Source: Luteimonas sp. FCS-9 (lineage in GTDB: Bacteria; Pseudomonadota; Gammaproteobacteria; Xanthomonadales; Xanthomonadaceae). From it: DNA of 64,000 nt. Below the pieces are notes generated by a model. That model worked only from the letters and a program-made list of their open reading frames with translations, was not told the DNA's origin and did not search any database. Of this stretch, positions 1-8,296 are shown piece after piece. The number at the start of each line of letters is the position of its first letter. Position 1 is the stretch's first letter. Made by a program: the position numbers and the translations under genes. The stretch covers positions 310,001 through 374,000 of the forward strand of contig NZ_LASZ01000002.1 of NCBI RefSeq assembly GCF_001014645.1, in the 5' to 3' direction.

Positions 1-375
1 CTCGAGCGCCTGCCCGAGCTCGACGCACCGATGCAGGCCCGCCTCGATGCCGCGCACGCCGACGGCCATGCGCTGCGCCACCTCGCCCGCCTGCACGGCG
101 ACGGCCGCGCCAGCGTCGGCGTCGTCGCGCTGCCCGCCGACCACCCGTGCCGCCACACCCGGCTGACCGACAACCTCGTGCAGTTCCGCACGGCCCGCTA
201 TGCCGAGAACCCGCTGGTGGTCCAGGGCCCGGGCGCCGGCCCGGAGGTCACCGCGGCCGGTGTGTTCGCCGACGTGCTCGCGATCGCGCATGCGCTGGGC
301 AAGCAGGCCGGACTGCCGTTCCTGCGGCATGATGACGGCGATGCATCGAGGATCGGTGCCGGGCCGCACGGATGA
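1..375 (+). CDS. thrA: homoserine dehydrogenase C-terminal end (thrA-type), partial
   Basis: The window opens inside this gene, so only the last 124 codons are seen. The residues [10 protein letters not shown] followed by [12 protein letters not shown] are the typical end of the homoserine dehydrogenase domain of bifunctional aspartokinase/homoserine dehydrogenase, which reduces aspartate semialdehyde to homoserine. Whether the aspartokinase domain is fused upstream cannot be seen. The stop (373-375) overlaps an ATG at 372, and thrB and thrC follow on the same strand, which makes a thrABC operon likely. Family identification is firm; the bifunctional form is inferred from gene order. Confidence 0.88.
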   Translation, partial: LERLPELDAPMQARLDAAHADGHALRHLARLHGDGRASVGVVALPADHPCRHTRLTDNLVQFRTARYAENPLVVQGPGAGPEVTAAGVFADVLAIAHALGKQAGLPFLRHDDGDASRIGAGPHG

Positions 376-470
376 CCGACGGCTTCCCGCACTTCGTTGC
401 GCCGCCCGGCGCGCCGCCTGGCCGGACGCGCCGACGCGCGGCCGATCCCGCTTCCGCACGAGACCACACC

Positions 471-1463
471 ATGCCCGAACACCCCTGGATCGCCGCCTTC
501 GCACCGGCGAGCGTCGGCAACATCGGCGTCGGCTTCGACCTGCTCGGCCATGCGATCGACGGACCGCGGGACGTCGCCCGGGTCCGCCGCATCGCCGCGC
601 CGACGGTCGTCATCGAGTCGATCGACGGCGACGTCGCCGGCATCGACGCGATCCCGCTCGACCCGGCCCGCAACACCGCCGGGGTCGCGCTGCAGTCGCT
701 GCGCGAGGCGCTGTCGCTGCCGGACGGGTTCGCGCTGCGGCTGGAGAAGGGCATTCCCCTGGGCTCGGGACTCGGCGGGTCGGCGGCCTCGTGCGTCGCC
801 GCGCTCGTCGCCGCGAACGCGCTGCTCGATGCGCCGCTGGCGCGCGGGGCGCTGTATCCGTTCGCGCTCGACGGAGAGTCGATCTCCAGTGGCAGCCGCC
901 ACGGCGACAACGTCGCGCCGATGCTCCTGGGCGGAGTGACGCTGGCGACCGCCGACCGCGCGATCGCGCTCGACGTGCCTGCCACGCTGCACGCGGTGGT
1001 CGTGCATCCCGACCAGGTGCTGGAGACGCGACGCTCGCGCGCCGTGCTCGCCGAGCCCTATCCGCTGCACGACGTCGTCGCGCACGGCACGCACCTGGCG
1101 CTGTTCCTGACCGGGCTGCAGCGCGGCGACCTGGACCTGGTCCGCGCCGGGCTGCACGACGTGCTGGTCGAACCGCGACGCGCCGCGCTGATCCCCGGCT
1201 TCGCGCAGGTGAAGGCGGCCGCGCTCGCGCACGCGGCGCTCGGTGCGAGCATCTCGGGCGGCGGTCCGAGCGTGTTCGCGTGGTTCGCCTCGCGCGCCGA
1301 CGCCGAGACGGCGGCGCCAGCCATGCGCCAGGCCTTCGCCGACGCCGGCTTCGATGCGCGCGCCTACGTCGGCCCGGTCGCGGGCCCGCGTGCCGCGCTC
1401 CTCGGCGCGGCGCCGGCGCGCACGGCCATCGATCGCGCCACGCGCATGTCCTTCCCCCAGTGA
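471..1463 (+). CDS. thrB: homoserine kinase
   Basis: This is a 330-residue GHMP-family kinase that phosphorylates homoserine to O-phosphohomoserine, the second threonine-branch step. The N-terminus carries [17 protein letters not shown], the usual ThrB start, and the ATP loop is visible as [12 protein letters not shown] near residue 100. The start at 471 puts the conserved block about a dozen residues in. An alternative ATG at 372 overlaps the thrA stop but would add 33 low-complexity Arg/Pro-rich residues, so 471 is preferred. The gene sits between thrA and thrC and ends 10 bases before the thrC start, which supports cotranscription. Confidence 0.93.
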   Translation: MPEHPWIAAFAPASVGNIGVGFDLLGHAIDGPRDVARVRRIAAPTVVIESIDGDVAGIDAIPLDPARNTAGVALQSLREALSLPDGFALRLEKGIPLGSGLGGSAASCVAALVAANALLDAPLARGALYPFALDGESISSGSRHGDNVAPMLLGGVTLATADRAIALDVPATLHAVVVHPDQVLETRRSRAVLAEPYPLHDVVAHGTHLALFLTGLQRGDLDLVRAGLHDVLVEPRRAALIPGFAQVKAAALAHAALGASISGGGPSVFAWFASRADAETAAPAMRQAFADAGFDARAYVGPVAGPRAALLGAAPARTAIDRATRMSFPQ

Positions 1464-1473
1464 CGAGTCGTCC

Positions 1474-2754
1474 ATGGATTTCCTGAGCACCCGCGGCGGC
1501 GTGCCGCCGACGCCGATCGACGACGCACTCGTCGCCGGACTCGCACCCGATGGCGGCCTGTACGTGCCGGCGTCGATCCCGGTGCTCGACCTGGCGACGC
1601 CACGCGCCACGCTCGCCGACACCGCGACAGCGACGCTCGCGCCGTGGTTCGCAGGCTCGCGGCTCGAGGGACGTTTACCCGCGCTGTGCGGCGAGGCGTT
1701 CGCGTTCGACGCGCCGTTGCGACCGCTGCACGGCACCGGCGATCACGTGCTCGAGCTGTTCCACGGACCCACGGCGGCGTTCAAGGACTACGCCGCGCGC
1801 TTTCTCGCCGGCGCGCTCGAGGCGCTGCGGTCGCCCGACGCGCCCGACACCACGATCGTCGTCGCCACGTCGGGCGACACCGGCGCGGCGGTCGCCGCCG
1901 CCTTCCATCGGCGGCCCGGCTTCCGTGTCGCGATCCTCTACCCCGAAGGGCGGGTGTCGCCGCGGCAGGCGCACGGGCTGGAATGCTGGGGCGACAACGT
2001 GCGGGCGTTCCGCGTCGACGGCAGCTTCGACGACTGCCAGCACCTGGCCAAGGGTGCGCTGTCGGATCCGGCGCTGCGGGCGCGCGTGCCGCTGGGCTCG
2101 GCCAACAGCATCAGCCTGGGACGGCTGCTGCCGCAGTCGGCGTACTACGTGCATGCGGCGGTCGCGCACCACGCGCGCCACGGCACGACGCTGAACCTCA
2201 TCGTGCCGACCGGCAACCTGGGCAACGCCTGCGCGGCGGTGCTCGCGCGCGCCATGGGCGCGCCGCTGGGCGAGATCCGGCTGGCCTGCAATGCCAACGA
2301 CACGCTGCCGCGTTTCTTCGCCGGCGCCGACTACGCCGCCCAGCCCACGCGCGCCACGCTCGCCAATGCGATGGATGTGGGCGCGCCGAGCAACTTCGAG
2401 CGGCTGCGGCACTGGCACGCCGACGATGCGGCGCTGCGGGCGGGCTTCGTCGCCGAACGCGTGGACGACGCGACGATCCGAGAGGCGATCGCGGCGGCGC
2501 CTGCGCGTCACGGCATCGTGCCCTGCCCGCACACGGCCACGGCACTGTCCGTGCTCGACGGGCTGCGCGATGCGGGCGACACGCGCGACTGGGCGGTCGT
2601 CGCGACCGCGCACCCGGCCAAGTTCGAGACCATCGTCGAACCGCTGGTCGGCCACGCCGTGCCGCTGCCGCCCGCGCTCGCGGCGTGCCTGGCGCGCCCT
2701 GCGCAGGGCACGCCCTTGCCGGCGGATCACGCGGCGCTGGCGGCTGCGCTCTAA
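1474..2754 (+). CDS. thrC: threonine synthase
   Basis: This is a 426-residue PLP-dependent fold-type II enzyme that converts O-phosphohomoserine to threonine. The N-terminus MDFLSTRGG is typical. The PLP-binding lysine is K104 in HGPTAAFKDYAA, and the phosphate loop is VATSGDTGAAVA. The length matches the family. It is the last gene of the thr group. No strong terminator follows directly; the next 400 bases hold a REP palindrome and the terminator of the opposing BON gene. Its product, threonine, is the IlvA substrate made in the operon that starts about 2.5 kb downstream. Confidence 0.95.
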   Translation: MDFLSTRGGVPPTPIDDALVAGLAPDGGLYVPASIPVLDLATPRATLADTATATLAPWFAGSRLEGRLPALCGEAFAFDAPLRPLHGTGDHVLELFHGPTAAFKDYAARFLAGALEALRSPDAPDTTIVVATSGDTGAAVAAAFHRRPGFRVAILYPEGRVSPRQAHGLECWGDNVRAFRVDGSFDDCQHLAKGALSDPALRARVPLGSANSISLGRLLPQSAYYVHAAVAHHARHGTTLNLIVPTGNLGNACAAVLARAMGAPLGEIRLACNANDTLPRFFAGADYAAQPTRATLANAMDVGAPSNFERLRHWHADDAALRAGFVAERVDDATIREAIAAAPARHGIVPCPHTATALSVLDGLRDAGDTRDWAVVATAHPAKFETIVEPLVGHAVPLPPALAACLARPAQGTPLPADHAALAAAL

Positions 2755-3014
2755 CGGGAAGCCGGAAGGAACATCTTTGGAGGCGTCGGGGACAGGCGGA
2801 AAATCCTGCGTGGGCGCCTGCCGGGTACCGTGCCCAGTCGCGGCCCGATATCCGCTTGGTGGTCACGGCACCCGGCAGGCGCTGGACACAGGTGCGACAG
2901 CGGATCGAAAAGCGGGATACGGGACGGCGGCGCGGCAAGGTTGTGGGTGCAGAAATGATCGAGTTCGTCGATCCTGCGTGGGCCGGGTGCTTTTCGCGAA
3001 TCACGCTCCGCTGT

Positions 3015-3087
3015 CCCGTAGGAGCGCGCTCGCGCGCGATGGGCTTGGCCGGGAATGTCCCATCGCGCGCGAGCGCGCTCCTACGGG
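3015..3087. repeat. REP palindrome, GTAG class (copy 1)
   Basis: Two perfectly complementary 29-base arms (3015-3043 and 3059-3087) flank a 15-base loop. The arm contains GTAGGAGCGCGCTCGCGCGC. Related copies lie at 11929, 37989 and 44633, always between genes. This matches the GTAG-type repetitive extragenic palindromes of Xanthomonadaceae, normally mobilised by RAYT transposases; no RAYT gene is in this window. The rest of 2755-3180 shows no gene. Confidence 0.85.
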
Positions 3088-3129
3088 AATTCCCGCTGGC
3101 GCCCGCATCGACCGCAATCCCGCGCCACG

Positions 3130-3159
3130 AAAAAGCCCCCTGCCGCATGGCAGGGGGCT
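3130..3159 (-). terminator. rho-independent terminator of the BON-domain gene
   Basis: Read on the minus strand, an 11-bp GC-rich stem (AGCCCCCTGCC with its complement, loop of 4) is followed by five T residues. It sits 21 bases past the stop of the minus-strand gene at 3181-3558. Confidence 0.85.
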
Positions 3160-3180
3160 TCGCTGGTCGCGAGGCGTCGA

Positions 3181-3558
3181 TCAGGGACGCGAGACGCGGT
3201 TGCCGGTGGCGACCTTCAGCTGCTTGGTGTCGACGCGCTGCACGCCTTCGATTCCGCGCGCGATCGCGGTGGCACGGTCGATCTGCGCCTGCGACTCGAC
3301 GTCGCCCGACAGGCTCACCGTGCCGTTGCTCGTTTCGACGCTGATGTCCAGGCCCGAGACGTCGCTCGACGCCAGAAGATCCGCCTTCACCTTGGTGGTG
3401 ATCCAGGTGTCGGACATCGGCTGGTTGGAATCGGTCTGCGCGGCCGCGGTCTGGTCCTTGCGGTCGTGACGGTCGTGATCCTGCGCGAGGGCCGAGCCGG
3501 TGAATGCGACGGCACCGGCCAGCGCGCCGGCCATCAGGGTCTTGTGCAGAGTCTTCAT
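3181..3558 (-). CDS. periplasmic BON-domain protein
   Basis: This is a 125-residue protein with a Sec signal peptide (MKTLHKTLMAGALAGAVAF, likely cleavage after ALA near residue 25). A His/Asp/Arg-rich linker follows, then one BON domain (about residues 50-118: WITTKVKADLLAS, then VSGLDISVETSNGTVSL). BON domains of the OsmY type are thought to bind phospholipid and act in the periplasm in osmotic or envelope stress. The start at 3558 was chosen for the GGAGGA Shine-Dalgarno 8 bases upstream; a longer frame to 3636 lacks signal-peptide character. It is monocistronic and divergent from the topoisomerase gene. The specific role is unknown. Confidence 0.85.
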   Translation of the reverse strand: MKTLHKTLMAGALAGAVAFTGSALAQDHDRHDRKDQTAAAQTDSNQPMSDTWITTKVKADLLASSDVSGLDISVETSNGTVSLSGDVESQAQIDRATAIARGIEGVQRVDTKQLKVATGNRVSRP

Positions 3559-3670
3559 GAGGCGTCCTCCGGAAGTGTGTGTGGGGCGAGTCTGCGCAGG
3601 CCGCCGTGCCTGGGGGGTGAAGGGGCCGGCGTTCACGGCGCACTGCCGGCGGCGTTGTTATCAGCTGCTC

Positions 3671-4759
3671 ATGAACCGCAACGCGCCCGTGTCAGCCCCC
3701 GCCACCGAGGCCAGCATCGAGGCCGCGCGCGCCGCCGGACTGCGCTGGGTCTGCGACCGCGATCCTGGCCTGCGCCGCCGTCGCGCGGGCAAGGGCTTCA
3801 GCTACCGCGACCCCGACGGCGGCATCGTGCGCGATCGCGACACGCTGGCCCGCATCCGCCAGCTCGCGATTCCGCCCGCCTACACCGACGTGTGGATCTG
3901 CCGCCACGCCAACGGCCATCTGCAGGCGACCGGCCGCGACGCGCGCGGTCGCAAGCAGTACCGCTACCACCCCGACTGGTCGACCACGCGCGGGATGGGC
4001 AAGTTCGACCGGATCGTGGCCTTCGGCGAGGCGTTGCCGCGCCTGCGCCGTGCGCTGCGCCGCGATCTCGCCCTGCCCGGCATGCCGCGCGAGAAGGTGC
4101 TGGCGATCGTCGTGTCGCTGCTGTCGCAGACCCTGATTCGCGTCGGCAACGACACCTACACCCGCAGCAACGGCTCGTTCGGGCTGACCACGTTGCGCAA
4201 CCGGCACTTCGAGCGGGCCAAGGCCGGCGGCGCGCGGCTGCGCTTCCGCGGCAAGAGCGGCCAGGCGCAGGACATCGCGCTCGACGACGCGCGGCTGTGC
4301 CGGCTCGTGCGCCGCTGCCAGCAGCTGCCGGGACAGGCGCTGTTCCAGTACCTGGACGAGGACGGCGAATGCCGCGGCGTGGACTCGGGCATGGTCAACG
4401 ACTATCTGCGCGAGGCCATGGGCGAGGCGTTCACGGCGAAGGACTTCCGCACCTGGGGCGGCACGGCGCTGGCGTTCCGTCGGTTCGCCGCGCTGCCGCT
4501 GCCCACCGGGCGCAACGGCGGTCCGCCGAGCGAGCGGGCGCTGGCGCTGCAGGAGAAACAGGTCATCGCCGATGTCGCCGCCACGCTCGGCAATACGGTC
4601 TCGGTCTGCCGCAAGGCCTACGTGGACCCGGTGCTCTACCCGGCGTGGCGCGACGGCAGCCTGCAGCGCGCGGCCGCGAACGCGCGCGGACCGCGACAGT
4701 GGGAACAGGCGACGCTGGGCCTGCTGCGGCGCGCGCATCGTGCCGCGCGCAGACGCTGA
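3671..4759 (+). CDS. DNA topoisomerase IB
   Basis: This 362-residue protein matches the small bacterial (poxvirus-like) type IB topoisomerases, which relax supercoils through a 3'-phosphotyrosyl intermediate. Visible features are the N-terminal block RDPGLRRRRAGKGFSYRD, the catalytic-core arginine/lysine region YTRSNGSFGLTTL, and the C-terminal CRKAYVDP with the likely nucleophile Y317. The length is normal. The start at 3671 gives the usual N-terminus; upstream extension is arginine-rich shadow sequence. It is divergent from the BON gene and followed by the ilv leader, so it is probably transcribed alone. Confidence 0.9.
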   Translation: MNRNAPVSAPATEASIEAARAAGLRWVCDRDPGLRRRRAGKGFSYRDPDGGIVRDRDTLARIRQLAIPPAYTDVWICRHANGHLQATGRDARGRKQYRYHPDWSTTRGMGKFDRIVAFGEALPRLRRALRRDLALPGMPREKVLAIVVSLLSQTLIRVGNDTYTRSNGSFGLTTLRNRHFERAKAGGARLRFRGKSGQAQDIALDDARLCRLVRRCQQLPGQALFQYLDEDGECRGVDSGMVNDYLREAMGEAFTAKDFRTWGGTALAFRRFAALPLPTGRNGGPPSERALALQEKQVIADVAATLGNTVSVCRKAYVDPVLYPAWRDGSLQRAAANARGPRQWEQATLGLLRRAHRAARRR

Positions 4760-4796
4760 TCCGCCGCGCCGACGGGATTGGTTGTCGACGCAACTG

Positions 4797-4826
4797 TTGA
4801 CATGCGCTGCAAGGCCGTGCTTTTCT
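4797..4826 (+). promoter_or_regulatory. putative promoter of the ilv-leu operon
   Basis: A perfect -35 hexamer TTGACA is at 4797-4802. An 18-base spacer leads to a weak -10 (TTTTCT, 4821-4826, three of six consensus bases). Transcription would then start close to 4832, at or within a base or two of the leader ATG (4833), so the leader peptide may be read from a leaderless mRNA. No Shine-Dalgarno is visible before 4833. The -35 is seen; the start site is inferred. Confidence 0.55.
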
Positions 4827-4832
4827 CGACCC

Positions 4833-4979
4833 ATGACGCAGCGCAACACCCGCCCCCAGACCCTCGCACGCACCGCCGCCGGTGACGGCCGGGTCCTCGC
4901 GTTCGCCGCGGGCACCGCGCTCCTTCTCGCCGTACTTCTTATTACCGTCCAATCAGGCGCGGGAACGGGGTTCGTGTAG
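4833..4979 (+). CDS. ilvL: ilv-leu operon leader peptide
   Basis: This 48-codon reading frame ends just before the attenuator. Its codons 30-39 read [10 protein letters not shown]: five Leu, two Val, one Ile and one Thr codon, the amino acids made by the downstream operon or its precursor. Such a block is the sensor of ribosome-mediated attenuation: stalling for lack of charged Leu/Val/Ile tRNA should favour antitermination. The stop (4977-4979) lies next to the 5' arm of the antiterminator. The upstream half (Arg/Thr-rich) has no known role. The start has no Shine-Dalgarno (see promoter). Confidence 0.82.
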   Translation: MTQRNTRPQTLARTAAGDGRVLAFAAGTALLLAVLLITVQSGAGTGFV

Positions 4980-5039
4980 AGCAAACGAACACCAAGGTCG
5001 AAAGAACCGAACCCCGCGCCGACAAGCGCGGGGTTTTTT
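4966..5039 (+). promoter_or_regulatory. transcription attenuator: antiterminator and terminator
   Basis: Three competing pairings can be read. (a) GTTCGT (4970-4975) with ACGAAC (4985-4990), an early hairpin. (b) CGGGGTTCG (4966-4974) with CGAACCCCG (5008-5016), a 9-bp antiterminator. (c) AACCCCGCGC (5010-5019) with GCGCGGGGTT (5026-5035), a 10-bp terminator stem overlapping the T run at 5034-5039. Pairings b and c share 5010-5016 and exclude each other. A ribosome finishing at the stop codon (4977) would cover the 5' arm of b and allow c; one stalled on the Leu codons would leave b free. Confidence 0.88.
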
Positions 5040-5081
5040 GTTGCCGCCTCCCTGCCAGACCACCTTCCCGAGAGCACACAA

Positions 5082-5306
5082 ATGTCCACGTCGATGCCCG
5101 CCCGCCGCACTGCCCGCACCGCCGCCCACGCGGCGTGCAGCGCGGCGCGGACGTCTCGACGCACCGCCTGCACCCGCGCCGCGACGGCGCGCAGGACGGC
5201 CGGATGGATCAGGGCGATGCCCTCGACCTCCGGCCGTCGTCGTATCCGGGCCCCGATCGCGGCGCCCGCCCCTTCCTCCCAACCCAGTGGACACGATCGC
5301 CCATGA
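5082..5306 (+). CDS. possible small ORF coupled to ilvC (doubtful)
   Basis: A 74-codon frame fills most of the 260 bases between the attenuator and ilvC. Its stop TGA (5304-5306) overlaps the ilvC ATG (5303) as ATGA, the layout used for translational coupling. The product would be an Arg/Ala/Ser/Thr-rich basic peptide with no recognisable domain, and such composition is expected of non-coding GC-rich DNA. The Shine-Dalgarno is weak. It may only be read-through sequence; it is listed because nothing else occupies this stretch and a similar arrangement precedes leuD. Confidence 0.25.
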   Translation: MSTSMPARRTARTAAHAACSAARTSRRTACTRAATARRTAGWIRAMPSTSGRRRIRAPIAAPAPSSQPSGHDRP

Positions 5307-6307
5307 GCACTGCACACCCCACCATCGCCATCGTCGGTTACGGCAGCCAGGGCCGCGCGCACGCGTTGAACCTGCGCGACTCCGGCTTCGACGTTGTCGT
5401 CGGCCTGCGCCCCGGCGGGCCGACCGAACAAAAGGCCAAGGCCGACGGCTTCGCGGTCAACGCGCCTGCCGATGCGGTGAAGGACGCCGATCTGGTCGCC
5501 GTGCTGACGCCGGACATGGTGCAGAAGCAGCTCTACGCCGACGTGCTGGCGCCGCACATGAAGCAAGGCGCGACACTGTTGTTCGCCCACGGCCTGAACG
5601 TGCACTACGGCATGATCGCCCCGCGCGACGACCTGGACGTGGTGCTGGTCGCGCCCAAGGGCCCGGGCGCGCTGGTGCGCCGTGAATACGAGATCGGCCG
5701 CGGCGTGCCGTGCATCTACGCGGTGCACCAGGACCGCAGCGGCAACGCGCAGGCCACCGCGCTGGCCTATGCCGCGGGCCTGGGCGGCGCGCGCGCCAAC
5801 GTGATCGAGACCACGTTCAAGGAAGAGACCGAGACCGACCTGTTCGGCGAGCAGGCGGTGCTGTGCGGCGGCGCGTCGTCGCTGGTGCAGGCCGGATTCG
5901 AGACGCTGGTCGAGGCCGGCTACCAGCCCGAGATCGCCTATTACGAGGTGCTGCACGAGCTCAAGCTGATCGTCGACCTGTTCTACGAAGGCGGCATCAC
6001 CCGCATGCTCGAGTTCATCTCCGAGACCGCGCAGTACGGCGACTACGTCAGCGGCCCGCGCGTGATCGACGCCGGCGTCAAGGCGCGCATGAAGGCGGTG
6101 CTGGCCGACATCCAGGACGGCACGTTCGCCAAGAACTGGGTCGCCGAGTACGAGGCCGGGCTGCCGAACTACAAGCGCTTCAAGCAGGCCGACTTCGACC
6201 ATCCGATCGAGAAGGTCGGCCGCGAACTGCGCGCGAAGATGACCTGGCTGGGCGAGCAGGCCGACGCGGCGCAGGCGCCTGCCAAGGCGCAGAGCGAGGC
6301 TGCGTGA
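5303..6307 (+). CDS. ilvC: ketol-acid reductoisomerase
   Basis: This is a 334-residue class I KARI. It isomerises and reduces 2-acetolactate or 2-aceto-2-hydroxybutyrate with NAD(P)H and Mg2+, the second common step to Val/Leu and Ile. The Rossmann motif GYGSQG is at residues 12-17, only a short N-terminus precedes it, and the metal-binding motif DLFGEQ and the C-terminal knotted domain ([10 protein letters not shown]) are intact. The cofactor loop reads [10 protein letters not shown] (34-43) rather than the Ser-containing loop of many class I enzymes. It is the first structural gene after the attenuator and its stop overlaps the ilvG ATG by one base (TGATG). Confidence 0.95.
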   Translation: MSTAHPTIAIVGYGSQGRAHALNLRDSGFDVVVGLRPGGPTEQKAKADGFAVNAPADAVKDADLVAVLTPDMVQKQLYADVLAPHMKQGATLLFAHGLNVHYGMIAPRDDLDVVLVAPKGPGALVRREYEIGRGVPCIYAVHQDRSGNAQATALAYAAGLGGARANVIETTFKEETETDLFGEQAVLCGGASSLVQAGFETLVEAGYQPEIAYYEVLHELKLIVDLFYEGGITRMLEFISETAQYGDYVSGPRVIDAGVKARMKAVLADIQDGTFAKNWVAEYEAGLPNYKRFKQADFDHPIEKVGRELRAKMTWLGEQADAAQAPAKAQSEAA

Positions 6308-8076
6308 TGAACGGCGCCCGCTGGCTGGTGCAGGCGCTGGAGGCCGAGGGGGTCGAGACGATCTTCGGGTATCCGGGCGGCGCGATCATGCCGTTCTACG
6401 ACGCGCTGCACGGCGCGTCGTTGAAGCACGTGCTGGTCCGCCACGAACAGGGCGCGGCATTCGCCGCGAACGGGTTCGCGCGGGCCAGCGGGCGCGTGGG
6501 CGTCTGCGTGGCGACCTCCGGTCCGGGCGCCTCGAACCTGGTCACCGGCATCGCCGATGCGATGCTCGACTCGGTGCCGATGGTGATCGTCACCGGCCAG
6601 GTCGCCACGCCGCTGATGGGGACCGACGCGTTCCAGGAACTGGACGTGTTCGGCATGACGCTGCCGATCGTCAAGCACAGCTTCCTGGTGCGCAGCGTCG
6701 ACGAACTGCCGCGCGCGGTCGCCGAGGCGTTCCGGCTCGCGCGTTCCGGTCGTCCCGGGCCGGTGCTGATCGACCTGCCCAAGGACGTGCAGGTCGGCGA
6801 TGCGGCCCACCTGGGCGCGCACGTTCCCTCCACGGCCGACACGATGCCGGCCTGCGCCGATCATGCGCTGCACGAAGCGGCCGCGCTGATTTCGCAGGCC
6901 GAACGTCCGGTGGTCTACGGCGGCGGCGGCATCATCCTGGGCGATGCGCTGGAGGCGTTCCGCGAGTTCGCCGACCTGACCGCGATCCCGACCGTGCTGA
7001 CGCTGCGCGGGCTCGGCGCGCTGGCGCCGTCGCACCCGGCGAACCTGGGCATGTTGGGCATGCACGGCACGCGCGCGGCCAACCTGGCGGTGCAGGAGGC
7101 CGACCTGCTGCTGGTCGTGGGCGCGCGCTTCGACGACCGCGCCACCGGCAAGCTGGCCGAGTTCGCCCCGCACGCGCGGATCGTGCACCTGGACGGCGAC
7201 GGCTGCGAGATCGGCAAGCTGCGCGAGACCGATGTCGCGGTCTGCGGCGACGTCGCGGCCAGCCTGTCGCGCCTGGCCGCGCCGTGCGCGGCGCAGATGC
7301 AGGGCCGGCACGCGGCCGCGCGCGCGCAATGGCGTGCGCTGTGCGCGCAACGGCGTGAACGCTTCGCCGCGCGCTACGACGCGCCCGGCGACAAGGTGTA
7401 TGCCCCGGCGCTGCTCAAGCGCCTGAGCGAGCTGGCGCCCGACGCCGTCGTCGCCTGCGACGTCGGCCAGCACCAGATGTGGGTCGCCCAGCACTGGCGC
7501 TTCGACCATCCGCGCAAGCACCTGACCAGCGGCGCGCTGGGCGCGATGGGCTTCGGCCTACCGGCCGCGATCGGCGCGCAGATCGAGGACCCGGCGCGGC
7601 GCGTGGTCTGCGTCAGCGGCGACGGCTCGTTCCTGATGAACGTGCAGGAGCTGGCGACGCTCAAGCGCTACCGGGTGCCGGTCAAGATCGTGCTGCTCGA
7701 CAACCAGGCGCTGGGCATGGTGCGGCAGTGGCAGGAGCTGTTCTTCGAGCGCCGCTATTCGGAGATCGACCTGTCCGACAACCCCGACTTCGCGCAGGTC
7801 GCGCGCGCATTCGGCATCCAGGCGCTGTCGGTCGACCGCGCCGACGACGTCGAGGCCGCGCTGCAGGCGCTGCTCGACGCGCCGGGCCCGGCGCTGCTGC
7901 ACGTCGCCATCGACACCGCCGCCAACGTCTGGCCGCTGGTACCGCCCAACCACAACAACGCGCAGATGCTCGACGCCGACGAGGTCACTTCGCTCGACGT
8001 CGGGACGCCGGCCGCACCCACCGCACACCCCGTCGCCACCTCTCCCAAGGAATCGAGCCATGCGTTACCAGTTTGA
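6307..8076 (+). CDS. ilvG: acetolactate synthase large subunit
   Basis: This is a 589-residue ThDP enzyme that condenses pyruvate with pyruvate or 2-oxobutyrate. The catalytic glutamate is E47 in RHEQGAAFAANG. The ThDP motif begins GDGSFLMN and ends LLDNQALG. The central FAD-binding and C-terminal domains are complete, with a short tail of about 25 residues after WPLVPPN. The small subunit gene follows with its start inside this gene (17-base overlap), and its Shine-Dalgarno AAGGA lies in the ilvG 3' end. The pairing with an IlvM-type small subunit makes ilvG the better name than ilvB. Confidence 0.93.
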   Translation: MNGARWLVQALEAEGVETIFGYPGGAIMPFYDALHGASLKHVLVRHEQGAAFAANGFARASGRVGVCVATSGPGASNLVTGIADAMLDSVPMVIVTGQVATPLMGTDAFQELDVFGMTLPIVKHSFLVRSVDELPRAVAEAFRLARSGRPGPVLIDLPKDVQVGDAAHLGAHVPSTADTMPACADHALHEAAALISQAERPVVYGGGGIILGDALEAFREFADLTAIPTVLTLRGLGALAPSHPANLGMLGMHGTRAANLAVQEADLLLVVGARFDDRATGKLAEFAPHARIVHLDGDGCEIGKLRETDVAVCGDVAASLSRLAAPCAAQMQGRHAAARAQWRALCAQRRERFAARYDAPGDKVYAPALLKRLSELAPDAVVACDVGQHQMWVAQHWRFDHPRKHLTSGALGAMGFGLPAAIGAQIEDPARRVVCVSGDGSFLMNVQELATLKRYRVPVKIVLLDNQALGMVRQWQELFFERRYSEIDLSDNPDFAQVARAFGIQALSVDRADDVEAALQALLDAPGPALLHVAIDTAANVWPLVPPNHNNAQMLDADEVTSLDVGTPAAPTAHPVATSPKESSHALPV

Positions 8077-8296
8077 GATGACCCTGCGCCGCGCCGAAGG
8101 CGCACTGGTGCGGGTGCTGGGCACCACCGAACGCCGCGGCTTCCGGCCGCTGGCGTTCGAGGGCGCCGCGCGCGAGGACAGCGACCGCTGGAACCTGCGC
8201 ATGACCGTCGAGGGCGATCGCGCGGCCGGCGCGCTGCAGGGCCAGCTCGCCAAGCTCTACGACTGCCTGTCGGTGGAGGTGCAGCCATGTCGCTGA
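8060..8296 (+). CDS. ilvM: acetolactate synthase small subunit (ACT domain)
   Basis: This 78-residue protein is a single ACT-type domain (starting MRYQFEMTLRRAEGALVRVL), the size of E. coli IlvM rather than the longer IlvN/IlvH. Such subunits activate the large subunit and may confer valine control; IlvM-type partners are usually valine-resistant, but that cannot be read from sequence. The start overlaps ilvG by 17 bases and the end overlaps ilvE by 10, so translation is probably coupled. Identification rests on length, ACT-like pattern and position between ilvG and ilvE. Confidence 0.85.
   Translation: MRYQFEMTLRRAEGALVRVLGTTERRGFRPLAFEGAAREDSDRWNLRMTVEGDRAAGALQGQLAKLYDCLSVEVQPCR

Noticed and set aside
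372..470. thrB starting at the ATG overlapping the thrA stop
   Set aside because: It would add 33 Arg/Pro/Ala-rich residues before the conserved N-terminus; the ATG at 471 gives the family's normal start.
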